Assembly (NCBI GenBank): GCA_030220185.1
Contig: JASPKZ010007796.1
Location: forward strand, 868,001-932,000
Direction of reading: 5' to 3'
Length of the DNA stretch: 64,000 bases
Source: Diploptera punctata
Lineage: Eukaryota > Arthropoda > Insecta > Blattodea > Blaberidae
Of the stretch, positions 51,511 to 61,655 are shown in pieces. Under the pieces are notes generated by a model. It was not told where the DNA came from. It saw only the letters and a list, made by a program, of their open reading frames with translations, and made no database searches. The position numbers were made by a program, and so were the translations under genes. The stretch's first letter is position 1; every line of letters begins with the position of its first letter.

Positions 51511-51549
51511 TTATCCATCAGAAATGCTCATATTATTAATTTCACTAGG

Positions 51550-52212
51550 TTTACTTGTAATGGAAATGGACAGTTAATGACAAATGAGGGACATTTTGAG
51601 GAAGTGGCTGAATTCAAATACCTAGGAACAATAATCACAAATAGGAATGAGATGCACAAAGAAATTAAACATAGGCTCAATTCTGGAAATGTGTGTTATT
51701 ATGCATTACAGAGACTTTTGATGTCCCAACTCCTTTCAAAAAATGTAAAACTGAAAATGTATAAAAATATTATTCTACCAGTTATAGGCCTATTATATGG
51801 ATGCGAAACATGGACTCTTACTTTAAAGGAGGAAAGGAGATTACGAGTATTTGAGAATAAAGATCTTAGAAAAAATTTTGGACCAAAGAGAGATGCACAG
51901 ACAGGTGAATAGAGAATACTACATAACGATGAACTACATGGCCTTTATAGGAAGCCAGATATAATGAGATGGGCAGGACATGTGACACGAATGGGGAATG
52001 AAAAAAGGTGCATGGAAGTTTCTTGTAGGAAAATCAGAGGGAAAACGCCCAGTCGGTAGACCAAGAATAAGGTGGGAGAATAACATCAACTATGATTTGA
52101 GGGAAGTAGATTATACAGGGATGATTGAAAACATTAAGTCAGGATAGGGATGTATGGAGAGCTTATGTCCGCGCGGCCATGAACCTACGGGTTCGATAGT
52201 GTCAGTGAGTTA
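51550..52212 (+). pseudogene. RTE-type LINE C-terminal fragment
   Basis: Open from MTNEGHFEEVAEFKYLGTI (51577) through LLSKNVKLKMYKNIILPVI, ETWTLTLKEERRL and FGPKRDAQTGE to a nonsense codon at 51910. Later blocks (GKRPVGRPRIRWENNINYD in another frame) and the 3' terminus CGCGCGGCCATGAACC follow with frameshifts and a small deletion near 51965. Tail GTGAGTTAGTTATGAG. Confidence 0.82.
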
Positions 52213-53469
52213 GTTATGAGCAATTTAGTGTTAGATGGGGAAATTATTGTTAGTTTGTGCAAGTTATGATGTGAAATTGGGCGAGTTAATACACCGTATT
52301 AGTTTAGCATGCACCTGTTTGTTAGCGGGTTTTTGTGATAGATTGGCTACACTGTATGAGCAATGACTAATACACATTTTACATTGCAAATATGTTGATT
52401 TTTAGGTTAGTGTTAGTTCAACTTCTTAATTATTTTAAGGCATTTTTCACATTTTTTTAGATCATTATTCACACTATTTTCTTAGTGGTCGCCCAGCGGT
52501 CAAAATATAACCACAATTCATTACATTTTTAAGTTGGTCACAAATACGTCATTATGCATTAATTTAAAATTTATTCTAAAAATACGGACGATAGGAAATA
52601 TGTGGTTATAGCTTGGCTAAGCCATATTAAAAAACAATAATGTGTCATTTGACATTTGAATACTATTTAAATTTGCATTTGGCCTATTATTATGTGCACG
52701 GGAATATATATCCCTTCCTCTTTTTCTCTCACTCCAACCCGACAATGTTCTATGCCGAAGTATAATGGAAGTAGGTGCGAATATCTAAATATATATAAAA
52801 AATACTGAACCAAGTTCAGACAGGGTTTAATTTACATTTAGATAATAGAATGAACTCACTTTTTTGAAGCCACTAATAGTAAATATCCGAGAGTATGTCA
52901 ATTTACATTGCTGCTGCACAATTTTCTTTTTGCAACAATGCACTTTCAGTATGAACATAAACAAATGAATGAGTACACAAATGAATAATACACATAAATC
53001 CCTTGGAGACAATTTATTTTATTTAGTTTAATTTAATTTATTTGTAACACATATTATACATATATTTTATTTTTCTGCACTCCTTCTCTATATGAACTTT
53101 AATTATGCCAAATATGACACTCCTCCGTGCGCGCAATCTGCTTAAAAAAGGGTACACATTTTTTCTTCACGTATTAATATATCCTCATCTAGGGAATATG
53201 TAGATGGCGACCACAAGGTGCCCAAACTGTGCAAAACAATTCTTCCACTTACTTGTGTTTTGTACTCTTTTAACTTTACTATCTAACCTCTCTTGGTTAA
53301 CTCTTGTTTTTTCGACCCTGACTCTATTAGGGCATCCGAGGACTAGGGAGTCTTTCCTTTCTTCCATTTCTTCTTTCCTTTCTTTTCTTTTCTTCCCCAG
53401 AAAAGCCTGACCAGAGGCTATAAGATGGCAGCCGCATCACTGGTCTTGCCTTCCTTTGGCCAGCAACCA
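52213..53469. other. Unassigned spacer, 1.26 kb
   Basis: A small inverted pair TATAACCACA (52506) / TGTGGTTATA (52601) lies about 100 bp apart. No gene or family recognised. Confidence 0.4.
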
Positions 53470-53645
53470 ATCGAAGGGACTATTATTATGCTTTCAAGCC
53501 TTATACGAGAATTTCCCGGAAGGATCAAACTAATGACGACCAAAGATCAATGGGCCGTCCTATGAAACGCTGGAGGGAAAATTTTCTACAAGATCGTAAC
53601 AGGCCTTGGCCTAATACTTGGAAGGAAGAATAATAAGAAGAAGAA
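53470..53645 (+). pseudogene. LINE C-terminal fragment with AAG tail
   Basis: Plus strand contains a QRSMGRPMKRWRENFLQDRN frame and RPWPNTWKEE, then an AAGAAGAAG tail. Same family as 50133-50600. Confidence 0.7.
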
Positions 53646-53992
53646 GATATGACAATAAAGCATGTGTTTTTTTATTTGAATTTGTATTGGTGGCAGAGAA
53701 TCCTCCTTTTCTACACGAATGGAAATACATATTTGTAATTTACAATTTTAGGACTTCCCAATAATTACTGTATAGCGTTTTATTATTGTAGGTCATTGGT
53801 ATAGAACCTCCAGAGGACAGTTGTGATGATTGATCATATCGGGCGTTGCGTGAGAATAATTAGGCTCCAGACATACCTGAAACGTCAATAGTTAGCAGTT
53901 ACGTTTATTGCTGCTTGATAGTGTTTTTTATTTACATTATAATAACATTTTGACACCACTGTAGTTGTAAATGATGTTGTTTTTATTGTTAA
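53646..53992. other. Unassigned spacer
   Basis: Nothing recognised. Confidence 0.4.
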
Positions 53993-54817
53993 CTAGCGTA
54001 CCCGGCAGACGTCCTGCCCGAACGTTCAATTCTCATGTCATGGGCGGACGATAAAAATATGTTACTTTTTTACCATAAAATTCAGAAATTATGACATAAT
54101 TAGATTTATTAAATAGGTTCACAAGAAAGCCTCTTACAGCCTTCTGTTGTGGCTCAAGAAGTGTGAACGATGACGTCACATAGTCATGAACATTAGAATT
54201 GTACCCTCCTTTGCAGATAAGTTAAGAACCGTCACATAACAATTATATTAGAGTGAAAAAAAGATAAATTGATGTGAGTGAGTCAAAACAGCTTCTTCTT
54301 CTTTTTTTTTTCAGCTAGATTTCATTTCTGACCCATACTGGCCGGCATTTCATGAGAAAAATTTCTTCCCCCGTAGAGGCTCGAACCAGCATAAGTCCCG
54401 TAGTTTTGCGCCAAGACTTCTTGCCTTAACCACTCGGCTACGGCGCGAGACTCTTGGTATCAATGAAAGACAAAAATGGTTTTTGTGGGTTATCCGTAAG
54501 AGATAAACATATGCTGTCGGGAGCTTTTTTTGTAGACCTTTTTGAGATATTCAATTCTGTATACATTAATTTTGTGTATTTCTTATGATTTAGGCAGCGT
54601 AAGCCATTTAAGCGCCTAAAGAGCTACTTTTTTACATTTTCCACTACAAAGGGCGATTTTTAAGGGTGTAGGAGTTAAGTATCACAACTCTCTTATAGCC
54701 TACGTTCATCCCGGGAATCTCCTGAACATTTTGCAAAAAAACCCATCACAATTATGGCCGCGCACAAAGTGCGAACAAACAAATATACACACAAACAAAT
54801 AATTTTTATATATAAGA
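53993..54817 (-). mobile_element. Helitron, split by a SINE-C fragment
   Basis: On the minus strand the 5' end is A|TCTTATATATAAAAATTA at 54817. The 3' end is a CGGGCAGGACGTCTGCCGGG-type hairpin followed by GCTAG and T at 53993. The interior near 54480-54760 matches other Helitron copies (ATATGCTGTCGGGAGC, AGGCAGCGTAAGCC). Confidence 0.65.
54335..54447 (-). mobile_element. SINE-C head fragment
   Basis: Inverse of CGCCGTAGCCGAGTGGTTAAG (A box) and GCTGGTTCGAGCCTC (B box) with the start of the body. Lies inside the Helitron. Confidence 0.7.
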
Positions 54818-54904
54818 TAATATATTTACCTAGATCAATAACAAATTGTCAATTTTGGTCGAAATAAAAACAGGTGGTAGACAAAATTGTGAGTTTCATT
54901 ATCA

Positions 54905-55340
54905 CAACTTAATAATATTATCATCATCATCATCCATGCAAGTATTAGGCCGTGTGGCCTGTTACGGTCTCAAAATGGAATTTTCCATCCAGTGCTTTTT
55001 TGGACGTCCCAGCGATCTTTTGCCTTGGGGGCAGTAGCGAAGTATGGCTTTTGGAATTCTATGAGACGGCATTCGTTGAAAATGGGCTTTCCAGTTGTTC
55101 TGGTAGTTTTGTATATGGTGCAGAATGGGTTCTACATCCAACTCTTCCATAATTTCCTCATTTATTTTATGGTCCCACTTTGTGTAGCCTGCTGTACGCC
55201 GCATAAATCAGATCTCATTTCCTGTTATTCGGCTTTCATCTCTTCTTCGTATTGACCATGCTTCACTACCATATCTTAATACTGGTCTTGCGAAAACCTT
55301 ATAAAGCCGTAATCTTGTATTCTTCTGTACTAATAATTAT
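54905..55340 (-). pseudogene. ATG-tailed LINE C-terminal fragment
   Basis: Minus frame open over 80 codons: MRRTAGYTKWDHKINEEIME, YQNNWKAHFQRMPSHRIPK and GKRSLGRPKKHWMENS. The upstream block of SIRREDESRITGNE type follows a frameshift. Tail is ATGATGATG (54914-54930 inverted). Confidence 0.75.
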
Positions 55341-55354
55341 AATAGAATGTAAAC

Positions 55355-56165
55355 AACTTTTTTTGCGGGATAATGCGTTTTGTCGTACTTACCAGCAATG
55401 ACGATCATGATTGAAAGTTCAACTTACTACATTTCGGGGTTGCCAACCTAAATAACTGTACTGTAATATTACATTTACACTCACGTGCGGGATGTAAAAC
55501 CACTGCCCTCTATGTATACTACGTACAATGTATATACAGAAAATATCCAAAAGGTAGTGTTAATATACATTATACGAAACAATCATTGCATTTTAAATGA
55601 ACTGTACTTTATTTGAAACAATATAAAACAATAAATACGTACTTGCGGCCATTTTATCAATAATAATGGTCTCACGGCCTCCTGTACTTTCAACTAATAA
55701 ACATTGCCCACACTGTTAACGTTACTCAATTGTTTATAATGAACACACACATTTCCAACAAAGATGTTATTCAAACATAAAAACAGTTTCAATAGAAAAG
55801 AAGAATCATTAAAAGTCTACAAAGTATGGATACCGGTTCTAAAAAAATGCAGAATGCAAACCGCTACAAGTACAGTCGACTAGACCATCAAACAGCAATC
55901 TCATTGGAGCAATGGAAGTCCCTACCGCTGACCAATCAGAAGGCAGATATAACTTACGAACACATCGCGGTGAACGTATAAATAGGACAGACAGTGGACA
56001 GAATTGCCAGTCTCAAGAAAACCCTTGAGGATGCCAGACGCAGTCTCTGGCGAAACGTCGGGGAACTACAAACCTCATGACCACGGCCTACAGCCCGAAA
56101 ATCTTCTTCAAGATCATCATATTTGACTACTATTTATTATTTTGAAAACACCATCCCGCAAAAAA
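55355..56165. mobile_element. GCGGGAT/GCGCGAT MITE, interrupted by a Penelope-like 3' fragment
   Basis: Ends TTTTTTTGCGGGATAATG (left) and, inverted, TTTTTTGCGGGATGGTG (right). The flanking halves match 11050-11492 in inverse. The interruption runs from about 55785 to 56115. Confidence 0.65.
55785..56115 (+). mobile_element. Probable Penelope-like 3' region with CGAAACGTCGG motif
   Basis: Contains GAACGTATAAATAGGACAG, then TTGAGGATG directly followed by the stem CCAGA...TCTCTGG and CGAAACGTCGGGG (56045-56078). This hairpin plus CGAAACGTCGG pattern is typical of Penelope-type 3' ends. No ORF readable. Confidence 0.5.
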
Positions 56166-56225
56166 TAATGTACAACGCACGTTTGTGAAGTATTTTACAG
56201 AATCGTGGAAATTAAAAAGTAAAGT

Positions 56226-56435
56226 GATCCCACATCAGGCCCGGAGGCCCTTGGGGTAGTAGGAGGTTAAGGCTCCCACTTTTTCTAGACAATCGACACT
56301 TTATGTCAGCCGGGTTGTCAGCCCTGCGTGACGGCCGCCTTTACCCCCATTCATTTCCGTTAGAGGCTGAGTCGACCCCAGGGCCATAGTGCCGCCAGAG
56401 GGTTTTGGGTCAGTTTAAAAATCCTGACCCCAACG
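56226..56435 (+). other. Unidentified GC-richer block 5' of SINE-C
   Basis: CATCAGGCCCGGAGGCCC, GTGACGGCCGCCTTTACCCC and GAGTCGACCCCAGGGCC. Unique in the window. It may be part of a composite retroposed unit with the following SINE-C, or unrelated. Confidence 0.35.
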
Positions 56436-56770
56436 CCGTAGCCGAGCGGTTAAGGTAGGAAACCTTGGCGCAGAGCTACGGGACTTGCGCTGGTTCGAGT
56501 CTCCATGAGGGAAGAAATTTTCTCATGGTATTTCGGCCAGAATGGGACCGGTGCCCACCCAGCATCGTGACGCAATTGGGTAGCTACAATAAGTAGCGGC
56601 TCCAGGTTGAGGAACCAGCTATAACGGCTGGGGACTCGACATGCTAACCACATGTCACCCCTACACTGGCTGTTGATCATCTACCTCTGTGATTGACACA
56701 TGTGGATGTGAAGGGCCAGCAGCCGGCTGGTAAAAGGGCAACCGCTGAAAAGTGGAAAGACCCTCAATCG
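56436..56770 (+). mobile_element. SINE-C, best copy
   Basis: Head CGCCGTAGCCGAGCGGTTAAG has a perfect A box (TAGCCGAGCGG), and GCTGGTTCGAGTC is the B box, like Leu/Ser-type tRNAs. The body includes TTTCGGCCAGAATGGGACC, AAGTAGCGGCTCCAGG, ATAACGGCTGGGG and GGCCAGCAGCCGGCTGG. Confidence 0.8.
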
Positions 56771-56867
56771 GAATCGGAAATTAAAAAACTAGCTATCGCT
56801 CAGTTAAAAAAAAAATGTTCGTCGATTGTGTAAAAACCACTTCCTAACCTCGCATCGTAATGTACTA

Positions 56868-57130
56868 TTTTGCGCGATAGTGCATTTTGTCCTACTTACC
56901 AGCAATGGCGACCATGATTGAAAGTCCAACTTCCTACATTTCGGGATTGCCAACCTAAATAACTATACTGTAATATTGCATATTACGACCAACGTGAGGG
57001 AAGTAAAACCACTGCCCTTTATGTATATACAGAAATATATCGAAAAGGTAGTGTTAGTATGCATTATATAAAAAATAACTGCATTTTAAATGGACTGAAC
57101 TTTATTTGAAACAGTATTGAAAGTTCACTT
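56868..57130 (+). mobile_element. Partial GCGCGAT MITE
   Basis: Starts ATTTTGCGCGATAGTGC and runs to ACTTTATTTGAAACAGTAT, where it is truncated. Confidence 0.65.
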
Positions 57131-57289
57131 AATAAAATTCTACTGAAAACTTTTAGACTTTTTAGCTTTACTCCAATATTCTTCTTTTTGAGGAGTCTGA
57201 AAAGTAAGGTGTCTGAGCTCTTATTTATTATTTTGAAATGTGAGTTCAAATTCATCTGCCAATTATATATGACATAATCGATATAAATA

Positions 57290-57618
57290 TTAAAAAGGGA
57301 GGATGAAAGCGAACATCCCCGTCTGACACCTCTATTGTTGCTCTATATTAATTTTATTTCATCTTCCAGTTTCTATTGTTATTTTGTTTTCTACGTATAT
57401 ACTTTTTATTGCAGTTATTAGGTGCTGAGGCACGCCTTACTGTTTCATTATATTTCACAATTTATTTCTATTAACTTTGTCAAACATCTTTTCAAGATCT
57501 ATAAATGTTATAAAAGTTGGTAGATTATATTCTATATGTTTCTCAATTATTCGATTGATAGTGAAAATGCAATCTGAAGAGGATCTCCCTTTTCTGAATC
57601 CAATTTGGACTTCTAGAA
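57290..57618 (-). pseudogene. LINE reverse transcriptase palm fragment, second family
   Basis: Minus strand reads VQIGFRKGRSSSDCIFTINR, IIEKHIEYNLPTFITFIDLE, KMFDKVNRNKLWNIMKQ with a stop, then LITAIKSIYVENKI. These are the GFRKGRS and FIDLEKxFDxV boxes of a LINE polymerase, with the catalytic Asp in FIDLE. It abuts the RTE 3' end at 57619, so the RTE may have inserted into it. Confidence 0.75.
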
Positions 57619-57641
57619 TAATACTTACTTACTCAGTGGCA

Positions 57642-58637
57642 CTATCGAACCCATAGGTTCATGGCCGCGCGGACATAAGCTCCCCATACATACCTATCCT
57701 GAGCTAATGTTTTCCAATCATTCCCTGTATAATCTACTTCCCTCAAATCATAGTTAATGTTGTTCTCCCACCTCATTCTTGGTCTACCAACTGGGCGTTT
57801 TCCCTCTAGCTTTCCTACAAGAAGCTTCCATGCACGTCTTTCATTCACCATACGCGCAACATGTCCTGCCCATCGCAATCTACGAGACTTAACTGTTCTT
57901 ATATCTGGCTTCATATAAAGACCATGTAGTTCATTGTTATTTAGTCTTCTCCATTCACCTGTCTGTTTATCTCTCTTTGGTCCAAAAATTTTCCTAAGAA
58001 CTTTATTCTCAAAAACTCGTAATCTCATTTCCTCCCTTAAAGTAAGAGCCCATGTTTCGCACCCATATAATATAACTGGTAGAATAATAATTTTATATAT
58101 TTTCAGTTTAACGTTTTTTGAAAGGAGTTGGGACATCAAAAGTCTCTGCAATGCATAATAGCACGCATTTCCAGAATTGAGCCTATGTTTAATTTCTTTG
58201 TGCAACTCATTCCTATTTGTGATTATTGTTCCTAGGTATTTCATTTGAGCCACTTCCTCAAAATTTCCCTCATTTGTCATTAGCTGTCCATTTCCATTAT
58301 ATAATGCATTTCTACGTGTGATAATATATTTAGTTTTATTGATATTTACTTCCAGTCCTAATTTCTTAGTGTTACTCAATAGTGTGTGCGTGTTGTCCTT
58401 TAGTATCTCCTCGCTATCGGCCAATAGTACATCATCATGAGCATAAACTAACAGATTATTAATACCATTGAGTTGTAGGCCTTCCTCATCCTCTAAAGAT
58501 TTGATGGCATACTCTAGTACAAAATTAAATAGTAGAGGACATAGTTCATCTCCTTGCTTCAACCCACTCTGGATTTCAAAATTGTCCGAAAGCTCTTTGC
58601 CTACACGCACCCTACTCTTTGTGCCATTTAGACACAT
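57642..58637 (-). pseudogene. RTE reverse transcriptase, palm to C-terminus
   Basis: 331 codons: CLNGTKSRVRVGKELSDNFE, QSGLKQGDELCPLLFNFVLE, then VYAHDDVLLADSEE, where an extra His splits the usual YADD catalytic box. It continues KKLGLEVNINKTKYIITRR, YLGTIITNRNELHKEIK, CETWALTLREEMRLRVF, FGPKRDKQTGEWRRL, LRWAGHVARMVNERRAWK and GKRPVGRPRMRWENN to AAMNLWVR. This is the fullest C-terminal RTE product in the window. It is separated from its N-terminal half by a frameshift caused by a GTTA duplication near 58640. Confidence 0.88.
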
Positions 58638-58648
58638 CCGTATAAGTC

Positions 58649-59056
58649 TTAACTAACTAACTTTTTAGGAATTCCGAACTCCAACAGGATACTATATAAC
58701 TTCTCCCTCTTAATTGAATCATATGCTTTTTTGTTGAAGTCTACATGTAGTTGATGTACAGTACCATTATATTCCCATCTCTTTTTTAAAATTTGTCTTA
58801 TACTAAATATCTGACCTGTTGTAGACCTGTTTCTTCTAAATGCACATTGATGATCTCCTAGAATGTCATCAATATAAGGAGTAAGTCTGCTTACTAATAT
58901 ACTCGTATTTGTTAGAATTTTGTACGAAGTTGAAAGTAATGAGATGCCCCTGTATTTGTTGCAATCAGTTTTATCTCCTTTCTTATAAATACTTTCCATA
59001 GTTATATTTAAACGGGTTTTCAATACAGATGCATAGATTTTATCACAGATACCCAA
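58649..59056 (-). pseudogene. RTE reverse transcriptase, fingers and first palm Asp
   Basis: 135 codons in the frame upstream of the break: IYKKGDKTDCNKYRGISLLS, YKILTNTSILVSRL, HQCAFRRNRSTTGQIFSIRQ and HQLHVDFNKKAYDSIKREKL (first catalytic Asp in VDF), ending GIPKKLVS. Together with 57642-58637 it covers almost the whole polymerase domain. The endonuclease domain is not present in the window. Confidence 0.85.
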
Positions 59057-59104
59057 GACTTTATGCTTCTATAATTTTCACAGTTACGACGATCTCCGTT
59101 TTAT

Positions 59105-59800
59105 CATCATCATAGTACATTCACGAATTTAGGCCATTTGTTGACCTGTTTCGGCCTCAAGAGAAACACCATCCAGAAGTCTTTTGAGTGGACGTCCTGG
59201 TCTTCTTCTTCCTGCAGGTTGATATCTTAACATTAGTTTGGGTATTCTGTGATCTTCCATTCGATGAACATGTTGTATCCATCTTGACTTATAATCAGAA
59301 ATTTTGTTTTCTAAAGATTCCATGTGTAATTCTTCTAAGATGTCTTCATCTTTTTTGTGATCTAGTAGTGTGTATCCTGCAGTCCTCCGAAGATATCTCA
59401 TTTCAGCAGATCTAAGTCTCTGTATATCCTTCTGTTTCAACGTCCATACTTCACTACCATACAAAAGAGTTGGAAGAGCCAGTGTTTTATACACTTTCAG
59501 TCTTGAATGCTGTTGGACTAACTGTGGCTTGAAGATAGAATTTATTAACCCTAAAATTCTTAAAAATTTAGATATTTTTGCATTTACATCCTTTTCTTCT
59601 TCATATGAGATATTGCATCCTAGATATGTAAAATTATTCACCTGCTCCAAAATTTTATTGTCCAGTACAATTTTACTTCTGACAGGATCTACACCTTAAA
59701 ATGCCATAATTTTTGTTTTTTCTGTAGATATCTTTAATCCATATTCTGCTGTAATTTTGTTAAGTTCATACAGACCTTTCTGTAGATTATCTTCGGAATT
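59105..59800 (-). mobile_element. ATG-tailed LINE insertion, 696 bp, with 13-bp target duplication
   Basis: ATCTCCGTTTTAT at 59092-59104 recurs at 59801-59813. The minus-strand insert ends in CTATGATGATGATG. Second well-delimited insertion of the family seen at 41251-41854. Confidence 0.93.
59129..59692 (-). CDS. LINE polymerase C-terminal region, open frame
   Basis: About 187 codons without interruption: GVDPVRSKIVLDNKILEQVN, NFTYLGCNISYEEEKDVNAK, FKPQLVQQHSRLKVYKTLAL, LLYGSEVWTLKQKDIQRLR, MRYLRRTAGYTLLDHKKDED, SRWIQHVHRMEDHRIPK and GRRRPGRPLKRLLDGVSLE. One stop separates it from KISTEKTKIMAF upstream. It lacks the catalytic palm because of 5' truncation, so it cannot act alone. It serves as the reference for the frameshifted copy at 41.3 kb. 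Confidence 0.85.
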   Translation of the reverse strand, partial: VDPVRSKIVLDNKILEQVNNFTYLGCNISYEEEKDVNAKISKFLRILGLINSIFKPQLVQQHSRLKVYKTLALPTLLYGSEVWTLKQKDIQRLRSAEMRYLRRTAGYTLLDHKKDEDILEELHMESLENKISDYKSRWIQHVHRMEDHRIPKLMLRYQPAGRRRPGRPLKRLLDGVSLEAETGQQMA

Positions 59801-59813
59801 ATCTCCGTTTTAT

Positions 59814-60164
59814 AAATATATATATTTTGGCCATCTTCCATTTTTCTGGGTTATGATCAGTCTTCCACCATATATTCAGCATACATTCATGATTACCTTA
59901 TGGATGTGTTATTTCGAGTGTATGGCCATTTCTGATAACCAAATGAAGTATAACGTATATTTTCGAAAGTAAGGCGCACTTTTAACCGAATTATTGGGTT
60001 CTCAAAATCGGGGCGCGTCTTATATTAGCGTGGGCCTTACATTCGCATATAAATGATACAATTTTAGGTTATGGTAAGTCTCCATCATCAGATATTTGTT
60101 TCTGCAACAGCGAACTTAGACTAGTATGTCGATTTACATATTTTTCGGCGTGCAGATTAACTTT
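59814..60164. other. Unassigned spacer
   Basis: No recognised feature. Confidence 0.4.
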
Positions 60165-60475
60165 TCTTTTTAAGGCAAGAGACCTTAGCGCAAAGCTACG
60201 GGTATTGCGCTGGTTCGAGTCACCATGGATGAAGAAATTTTATCATGGTATTTCGGCCAGTATGAGATCGGTGCCCACCCAGCATTGTGAGGAATTTGGG
60301 TAGCTACAATAAGTAGCGGTTCCAGGTTGAGAAAACCAGCTATAACGGCTGGGTACCCGACATGCTGACCACATGTCACCCCTACACTTGCAGGATGATC
60401 GCCTACCTCTGTGATTAACACATATAGATGTGAGGCCAGCCTTAAAAGCCTGTCGCGCCATGGAGTTAGTTCGAT
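60165..60475 (+). mobile_element. SINE-C, head partly lost
   Basis: GCAAAGCTACGGGTATTGCG, GGTTCGAGTCACCATGG (B box) and AAGTAGCGGTTCCAGG, ending GCCTGTCGCGCCATGGAG. The A-box half is replaced by other sequence. Confidence 0.75.
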
Positions 60476-60482
60476 AAATGTA

Positions 60483-60999
60483 CAGGGTGTCCCATTCAAA
60501 CCTCCCACATTTTAATTAGTCATAACTCTCAAAGTATGCGGAATTATGAAACGAGGTTGATATTAAAAGAAAGAGAAACTCGAAGAATTTTTGTTTTCAT
60601 TGTTGCAGTTAATTCATCTGTTGCATGTTGGACAATAATGACATAAAACAAAATGGCGACTCCTCAGCAACGAGTACAAACTGTTTTCTGGTATCTAAAA
60701 ACAGTGTGTTTGAGACTCCAGTACAATATATTCATGATTTACGAACCCGTATCCTTGACACAATTACAACAGTACCAATGGACATGTTGCACAGAACGTG
60801 GCACGAAATCGAATACAGACTTGATATTGTTCGTGCTACTAATGGTGCACATATAGAGGTGTTTTAGTGTGTGGTAATGTGTAGCAATCAAAATTCTTTG
60901 ACTTTCAGTTTTGTTTAATACAGGCCTCATTTAATAATTCGGCATACTTTGTTAGTTATGATTAATTAAAATGTGGGAGGTTTGAATGGGACACCCTGT
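60483..60999 (+). mobile_element. Short non-autonomous mariner, 517 bp
   Basis: Imperfect terminal inverted repeats of about 74 bp start CAGGGTGTCCCATTCAAACC at both ends, flanked by TA (60481-60482, 61000-61001). The interior keeps only the first and last parts of a transposase gene. Confidence 0.93.
60653..60867 (+). pseudogene. Transposase remnant of the short mariner
   Basis: ATGGCGACTCCTCAG starts MATPQQRVQTVFWYLKT, equivalent to MATPQMKAQAVLWYAEF of the DD41D element. In another frame (60650-60867) the end reads VQYIHDLRTRILDTITTVP, MDMLHRTWHEIEYRLDIV and NGAHIEVF, equivalent to that element's C-terminus. Everything between, including all catalytic residues, is deleted, so mobility would depend on a related full-length transposase. 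Confidence 0.82.
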
Positions 61000-61001
61000 A
61001 T

Positions 61002-61319
61002 ATTTTATTAACATACCTAAAAATCATTATTTGTACTGGATTTTGAATAATTGCTTTTAAATAAATTTTCTGGGGAATGGTAAGATTGTTCTTATGCCTA
61101 TTTGATTCGCATGCTATGTTTTGGATTGCAAATGTGCGTGTCTGACGGAAATTTTTTTAACTATATCTGTCCATGTAGTGTTGACTTTAAACTTTGTGAG
61201 ATATCTTTATTTGTTCTCTTTGAAAAGAATGTGATATAAGATATAGTGTCTCGAGTTATGGTATCAAAGTAGTGGAATTCCTGAAATTATATTTATCTAC
61301 TTGAAATATGTTCTCTATG
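61002..61319. other. Unassigned spacer
   Basis: Nothing recognised. Confidence 0.4.
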
Positions 61320-61640
61320 GAAGGCTGCTGAAATGAAGATGCTGAGAGCAATAGCAGGATACCAAAGGACCGATAAAAAGAAAAACGAAGATATAAGAAC
61401 AGAACTTAATATATTTAATCTCTGTGAAAGAATAAAATACTATCAAAATGCTTATCTTCAGCACGTATTACGAATGAATGAACAGCGCATACCAAGAAGA
61501 ATGTATAATTATAAACCAAAGGGAAGAAGAATGTTGGGAAGACCATTGAATAAATGGAAGGACCAATTCGACGTATAATGAGATCGGAACAGGCCATTGG
61601 GCTTAATCCTTGTTGTTGATGATGATGATGCAAGGTATGT
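61320..61640 (+). pseudogene. ATG-tailed LINE C-terminal fragment
   Basis: 81 open codons: MKMLRAIAGYQRTDKKKNED, ERIKYYQNAYLQHVLRMNE, YKPKGRRMLGRPLNKWKDQF. Then AACAGGCCATTGGGC and a GATGATGATGATG tail. 5'-truncated. Confidence 0.8.
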
Positions 61641-61655
61641 TTTTGTTATGTAATA

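Larger units (their letters stand above)
57619..59091 (-). mobile_element. Longest RTE-type LINE copy, about 1.47 kb
   Basis: The 3' terminus with ACTTACTTACTCAGT tail (inverted) is at 57626 and the polymerase extends to about 59056. The 5' end is not exactly delimited. The ATCTCCGTTTTAT at 59092 belongs to the next insertion. Confidence 0.85.
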
